This document shows positions 4,616-7,527 of a DNA stretch of 7,527 nt, in pieces. Position 1 is the stretch's first letter, and the number at the start of each line of letters is the position of its first letter. The notes under the pieces were generated by a model. The model was given only the letters and a program-made list of their open reading frames with translations. It did not search any database and had not been told where the DNA came from. Source of the stretch: Candidatus Acetothermia bacterium (GTDB taxonomy: Bacteria; Bipolaricaulota; Bipolaricaulia; RBG-16-55-9; DRXL01); the NCBI GenBank assembly GCA_028275205.1, contig JAPWVB010000058.1:1-7527 (forward strand), in the 5' to 3' direction. Position numbers and translations under genes: made by a program.

Positions 4616-5764
4616 TCAGCAGATTCTCGGAAGCTGCTCCCCGCTGAGCATATCTAAGATTCTCTGGGCGCCGATGCGGCTGGTGAGGGTCACAAGCCCC
4701 CTGGGTTCTGCGAGGACCTGCCCGATGAGCGTCGCCTCGGACGAAAAAGTTCGCAGAATCTCTAAAGCGCGCTCTGCATCCTGGGGAGCGACGAATGCTA
4801 TAAAGCGTCCCTCGTTGGCGACGTAGAGGGGATCGAGCCCCAAGATTTCGCACGCTCCCTGAACGTCTTCGCGGACGGGAACGGCGCTCTCGTCTATGGT
4901 GATGTGTACTTGAGCCGTCTGGGCGATCTCGTTGAGGGCGCTGGCCAGCCCGCCGCGCGTCAGGTCTCGCAGACAGTGCATCTCGATCCCAGCTTCGATC
5001 AGCTTCAGCACAACTTCGGCGAGCGGGGCGCAGTCGCTCTCGATGGCGCTCTCGAAGGAGAGCCCCTCGCGCACGGCCATGATCGCGATCCCGTGGCGCC
5101 CCACGTCTCCGTTCAGTAAGATCAGATCTCCGGGGCGGACGCTCTTAGGGGAGATCGCGAGATCGTGCTCGATGATCCCGATCCCCGCAGTATTAATAAA
5201 AATTCCGTCGCCCTTGCCCTTGTCAACGACTTTCGTATCCCCGGTGACGATCTGCACGTGGGCTTGCTGGGCGGCTGCGCGCATAGATTGGACGATCTTC
5301 CAGAGGGTCTCCATGGGGAGTCCCTCTTCCAAGATGAAGCCCGCGCTTAAGAAGAGCGGGCGGGCGCCACACATAGCTAAATCATTGACAGTGCCGTAGA
5401 CAGCGAGTTTCCCGATATCGCCGCCGGGGAAGAAGAGCGGCCGCACGACGTACGAATCCGTGGTGAACGCGACTCGGACCTCTCCCCCAACCCCTGACCT
5501 AACCCCCCAACCCCCTTCCCGGAACGGGAAGGGGGAGCTCCCCTCCCCGTGTCGGGGAGGGGCCGGGGGAGAGGTCGGGGGTCGGGGGGTTAGGTCTAGA
5601 ACCGCGCCATCATGGCGCTCGTCGAGATAATCGTTCGCGAACGCTGCGCCGAAGATCTTTTCGATGAGCTGGTGCATCAATTTGCCGCCGCCCCCATGCG
5701 CAAGCAGAATCTGGGGGTACTGCGAGATGGGGATGGGGCAGCTCAGGGTGAATTCGTCAGCCAT
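4616..5764 (-). CDS. hypE: Hydrogenase maturation protein HypE, with in-frame repeat insertion
   Basis: HypE is a PurM/ThiL-like cytoplasmic ATPase. It dehydrates the carbamoyl group that HypF places on its C-terminal Cys, giving the thiocyanate that supplies CN- to the [NiFe]-hydrogenase iron. Seen here: the N-terminal AHGGGGKLMHQLI (22-34); AFTTDSYVVRPLFFPGGDIGKL (about 99-120); GTVNDLAMCGARPLFLS (124-140); the nucleotide-site VTGDTKVVDKG (173-183); RDLTRGGLA (266-274); and the essential end PRIC with Cys382. The normal length is about 335-345 aa. The 382 residues here are explained by 40 extra, low-complexity Pro/Gly/Arg residues (about 57-96) encoded by a 120-bp palindromic repeat, between the DGAVLDL and AFTTDSY strands. 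GGAGGGG (5773-5767) precedes the ATG, and the start overlaps the end of hypD by 8 bases. The insertion lies on an expected surface loop, so the enzyme may still work. Confidence 0.96.
   Translation of the reverse strand: MADEFTLSCPIPISQYPQILLAHGGGGKLMHQLIEKIFGAAFANDYLDERHDGAVLDLTPRPPTSPPAPPRHGEGSSPFPFREGGWGVRSGVGGEVRVAFTTDSYVVRPLFFPGGDIGKLAVYGTVNDLAMCGARPLFLSAGFILEEGLPMETLWKIVQSMRAAAQQAHVQIVTGDTKVVDKGKGDGIFINTAGIGIIEHDLAISPKSVRPGDLILLNGDVGRHGIAIMAVREGLSFESAIESDCAPLAEVVLKLIEAGIEMHCLRDLTRGGLASALNEIAQTAQVHITIDESAVPVREDVQGACEILGLDPLYVANEGRFIAFVAPQDAERALEILRTFSSEATLIGQVLAEPRGLVTLTSRIGAQRILDMLSGEQLPRIC
5477..5596. repeat. 120-bp palindromic C/G-rich repeat inserted in hypE
   Basis: The element contains two internal hairpins, CCCCCTTCCCG-GAA-CGGGAAGGGGG (5511-5535) and CCCCTCCCCG-TGT-CGGGGAGGGG (5540-5562). 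Two pairs of outer arms flank them: GACCTCTCCCCC (5477-5488) with GGGGGAGAGGTC (5565-5576), and GACCTAACCCCCC (5496-5508) with GGGGGGTTAGGTC (5584-5596). All matches are exact. The arms are interleaved rather than nested. The 120-base length is a multiple of three and the hypE frame through it has no stop. It resembles dispersed CCCTCTCCC-type repeats of many uncultured bacterial genomes. Confidence 0.85.
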
Positions 5765-6848
5765 GACCCCTCCGGTAGCGATAATACGCGGCGCAGGCGC
5801 CCTCTGAGGAGACCATCGGCGCTCCCAGAGGATGCTCTGGGGTGCAGCGCGTCCCGAATGCCGGGCACTCGTGGGGTTTCTTCACCCCTTGCAGCACTAA
5901 CCCCGCGAGGCACTCAGAGGACTCTTCAACAGAGCGATCAGTGAGTCCGAACTTCAGCTCAGCGTCAAATTCTTTATATTTCTCTGTGAGCCCAAGCCCA
6001 CTGCGGGGGATCTCCCCGATGCCGCGCCACTTTCTGGGGACGACACAAAAGACCTCACGGATGAGCTCTTGGGCTTTGGTGTTCCCCTCGCGGCGCACCG
6101 AGCGGGTATATTGATTTTCAACTTCATAGCGCCCTTCTTCTAATTGTTTGACGCACATGTAGACGCCCTGCAGAATATCGAGCGGCTCAAACCCCGTGAC
6201 GACAATAGGGACTTTATATTTTTTGGCGATGGGCTCGTATTCTGTGTACCCCATCACGGTGCAGACGTGCCCTGCGGCCAAAAAGCCCTGGACGCGATTC
6301 TTCGGGGAGGAGAGAATCGCTTCTATGGCTGGGGGAACTAGGACGTGCGAGACGAGCAGCGAGAAATTTTTTATATTCTGACGGAAAGCTTGGTGGACGG
6401 CCATAGCGTTGGCCGGCGCGGTCGTTTCGAAACCCACGGCGAAGAAGACCACTTCTCTGTCAGGGTTCTCTCTCGCGAGCTTCAGCGCATCCAAGGGGGA
6501 GTAGACGATGCGCACGTCGCCGCCTTGGGCTTTGACCGAGAGTAAATCTTTTTCGCTGCCGGGGACGCGCAGCATATCCCCGAAGGAGCAGAAAATAACT
6601 TCTGGGCGCGAGGCGATCTCGATCGCTTTATCTATGAGCTCGACGGGGGTGACGCAGACGGGACAGCCCGGCCCGTGCACGAGAGTTATCTCTTTGGGCA
6701 GGAGTTCGTCTATCCCAAATTTAATGATTGCGTGGGTCTGGCCGCCGCAGATCTCCATGATCGTCCAGGGTCTTGTCACGATCTGGGCGATCCGGCGCGC
6801 GTAGCGCTGGGCGAGCTTGGCATCGCGATATTCGTCAATGAATCTCAT
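5757..6848 (-). CDS. hypD: Hydrogenase maturation protein HypD
   Basis: HypD is the cytoplasmic iron-sulfur scaffold. With HypC it assembles the Fe(CN)2CO group of [NiFe]-hydrogenase, receiving cyanide from HypE. The 363-aa product has the full family length and hallmarks: CGGQTH (Cys34-His39), GPGCPVC (59-65, Cys62 and Cys65), VGFETTAPA (138-146), VTGFEPLDIL (217-226), and a C-terminal Cys set (Cys313, Cys328, Cys335, Cys352) within ECLAG, KPHECPAFGTRCTPEHPLGA and MVSSEGACAAYY, expected to hold the [4Fe-4S] cluster. Its ATG overlaps the stop of the aspartic protease gene as ATGA (6845-6848), with no clear Shine-Dalgarno, so translation is probably coupled. It overlaps hypE by 8 bases. HypC, HypF, HypA and HypB are not in the window, and the place before hypD where hypC often sits is taken by the protease gene. 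Confidence 0.98.
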   Translation of the reverse strand: MRFIDEYRDAKLAQRYARRIAQIVTRPWTIMEICGGQTHAIIKFGIDELLPKEITLVHGPGCPVCVTPVELIDKAIEIASRPEVIFCSFGDMLRVPGSEKDLLSVKAQGGDVRIVYSPLDALKLARENPDREVVFFAVGFETTAPANAMAVHQAFRQNIKNFSLLVSHVLVPPAIEAILSSPKNRVQGFLAAGHVCTVMGYTEYEPIAKKYKVPIVVTGFEPLDILQGVYMCVKQLEEGRYEVENQYTRSVRREGNTKAQELIREVFCVVPRKWRGIGEIPRSGLGLTEKYKEFDAELKFGLTDRSVEESSECLAGLVLQGVKKPHECPAFGTRCTPEHPLGAPMVSSEGACAAYYRYRRGHG

Positions 6849-7258
6849 TTGACTTTGGAGACCGGCTGGTCTGGGTGAGCGGGATTTGGCAGTAAGCGCC
6901 GATTGACGCAGTCCACTACAAGATCGAGCTTCTCCAGGGCCGTCTGCCCGATGATCACTTCGTCTCCCAAGACAAGGGCGTTCTCCAGCTCCTCGCGATC
7001 AAGGACCCTCAGGGTGAATGCCTCCGTCAGACCCACGATATCGAGCCGCCCGTCAGCATACTCGGCGACGCGCTGGCCAATAATAGCCAGTCCAAGGCGT
7101 TCTACGACGTGGGGAGGCAGGATGCATCGTACCGCGCCGGTGTCCACAAGGGCGTCGGCTTCGTAGGAGCGGACCTGCTCGGGTTTGAGCATCCCGCGCC
7201 GCACCAGGGCTTCGTCTATGGCGTTGGTCAGCTTCACTCTCACTCGGACTTCGCCCAT
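6845..7258 (-). CDS. Retropepsin-like (clan AA) aspartic protease family protein
   Basis: The 137-aa protein carries the retroviral-type aspartic protease signature ALVDTGAVRCILPPHVVERL, with catalytic-type Asp39-Thr40-Gly41-Ala42. Near the end is the matching VIIGQTALEKLDLVVD (101-116), the Ile-Gly turn typical of single-domain bacterial clan AA proteins. Such proteins would act as homodimers. There is no signal peptide or membrane segment. The reading frame is open to an ATG at 7357, but that part translates a dispersed repeat (TSPVPSPLAERVRER). The ATG at 7258 is chosen because a good promoter (7296-7268) ends just before it and family members start MGEVRV-like. No Shine-Dalgarno is present and the message is almost leaderless. 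The stop overlaps the hypD start by 4 bases, so the gene heads the hyp operon. Its substrate is unknown. Confidence 0.85.
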   Translation of the reverse strand: MGEVRVRVKLTNAIDEALVRRGMLKPEQVRSYEADALVDTGAVRCILPPHVVERLGLAIIGQRVAEYADGRLDIVGLTEAFTLRVLDREELENALVLGDEVIIGQTALEKLDLVVDCVNRRLLPNPAHPDQPVSKVK

Positions 7259-7267
7259 AGCACTGTA

Positions 7268-7296
7268 ATTGTAGTGCTCGATGGGCTTGCTGTCCA
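7268..7296 (-). promoter_or_regulatory. Promoter of the protease-hypD-hypE operon
   Basis: Reading leftwards, TGGACA (7296-7291, five of six) is followed after 17 bases by TACAAT (7273-7268, five of six). A start near 7261 leaves about 3 nt before the ATG at 7258, so the transcript would be nearly leaderless. This argues against the longer reading frame that begins upstream in the repeat. Confidence 0.75.
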
Positions 7297-7307
7297 GCGC
7301 CACTATC

Positions 7308-7355
7308 CACCTCTCCCTGACCCTCTCCGCAAGCGGAGAGGGAACGGGTGAGGTC
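7308..7355. repeat. Short palindromic repeat upstream of the protease gene
   Basis: The core is CCCTCTCCGC (7321-7330) paired exactly with GCGGAGAGGG (7333-7342) around AA. Outer arms CACCTCTCCC (7308-7317) and GGGTGAGGTC (7346-7355) match at eight of ten positions. The ACCTC-CCC arms resemble those of the element in hypE. It lies between the end of the beta-barrel gene and the operon promoter. No T-tract follows on either strand, so it is not a standard terminator. Confidence 0.7.
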
Positions 7356-7361
7356 AAAAGT

Positions 7362-7526
7362 CTAATAGAGCGTATATTGGAACCCTAGGCTCAGCCCCCA
7401 ACTGGGCTCCTCAAAGCCCGTTCCCCAGCTGGTCTCCACCCGCGCGAGCGTGCTGAGAGCCGTAGAGACGCGCAGATTGAGGGTGACCGTGATCGCATGG
7501 AGCTGGGTCATCTCAGTGGGGCTCTG
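7362..7526 (-). CDS. C-terminal end of a probable outer-membrane beta-barrel protein (partial)
   Basis: An open frame enters from the right edge and ends in TAG at 7364-7362, giving 54 residues of a longer protein. The visible part alternates polar and hydrophobic residues in strand-like blocks (AITVTLNLRVSTA, LARVETSWG, WGLSLGFQYTLY) separated by short turns. It ends in an aromatic-rich strand with a terminal Tyr, as outer-membrane beta-barrels usually do. The family cannot be named from this fragment. It runs in the same direction as the protease-hyp operon but is separated from it by a palindromic repeat and a separate promoter. Confidence 0.6.
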   Translation of the reverse strand, partial: QSPTEMTQLHAITVTLNLRVSTALSTLARVETSWGTGFEEPSWGLSLGFQYTLY

Positions 7527-7527
7527 C

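Noticed and set aside
5477..5596. CRISPR array or tandem repeat
   Set aside because: The units are inverted, not direct, with no regular spacers.
7259..7357. 33-residue N-terminal extension of the aspartic protease from ATG 7357
   Set aside because: The first part is a translated dispersed repeat, and the promoter at 7268-7296 lies inside it, so the transcript would not contain this start.

Overview
The window is bacterial and reads as ordinary chromosome. It carries an RNase P RNA of the bacterial A type, sigma-70-like promoters, strong Shine-Dalgarno sites and a CCA-encoding tRNA gene. Base composition is moderately GC-rich. A signal-peptide TPM protein and a fragment that looks like the end of an outer-membrane beta-barrel suggest a double-membraned cell. 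The hyp genes imply a [NiFe]-hydrogenase somewhere in the genome. The phylum cannot be fixed from the sequence; an uncultured anaerobic or thermophilic lineage is a guess only.

Left part (1-2207). A small basic protein gene (152-349, +) with a good promoter converges on a tRNA-Ala(GGC) gene (358-433, -). The tRNA promoter and that of the next operon stand back to back, and both -35 boxes lie in one perfect 10-bp dyad. The operon (530-1947, +) encodes a coiled-coil/zinc-ribbon protein of the COG1579 type and a TPM-domain membrane protein that also ends in a zinc ribbon. A small unknown gene (1944-2207, -) converges on it with overlapping stop codons.

Centre (2329-4610). rnpB is unusually long: its P3 region is expanded to about 117 nt and holds a run of short hairpins. 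It ends in a classic terminator. The -35 box of the next promoter begins inside the terminator's T-rich tail. That transcript starts with what I read as a fluoride (crcB-type) riboswitch, followed by a hairpin able to hide the ribosome binding site of a CPA2-family cation/proton antiporter gene. A UspA-like gene follows 15 bases later. Together they look like a fluoride-responsive operon, switched on at translation.

Right part (4616-7527, all -). A retropepsin-like aspartic protease, hypD and hypE form an operon with overlapping ends (4 and 8 nt). HypD and HypE help build the Fe(CN)2CO centre of [NiFe]-hydrogenase. hypE carries a 120-bp palindromic repeat in frame, adding 40 Pro/Gly-rich residues near the N-terminus. 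A related repeat lies just upstream of the protease, and a similar hairpin sits in rnpB. The end of a further gene, probably a beta-barrel protein, runs off the right edge.
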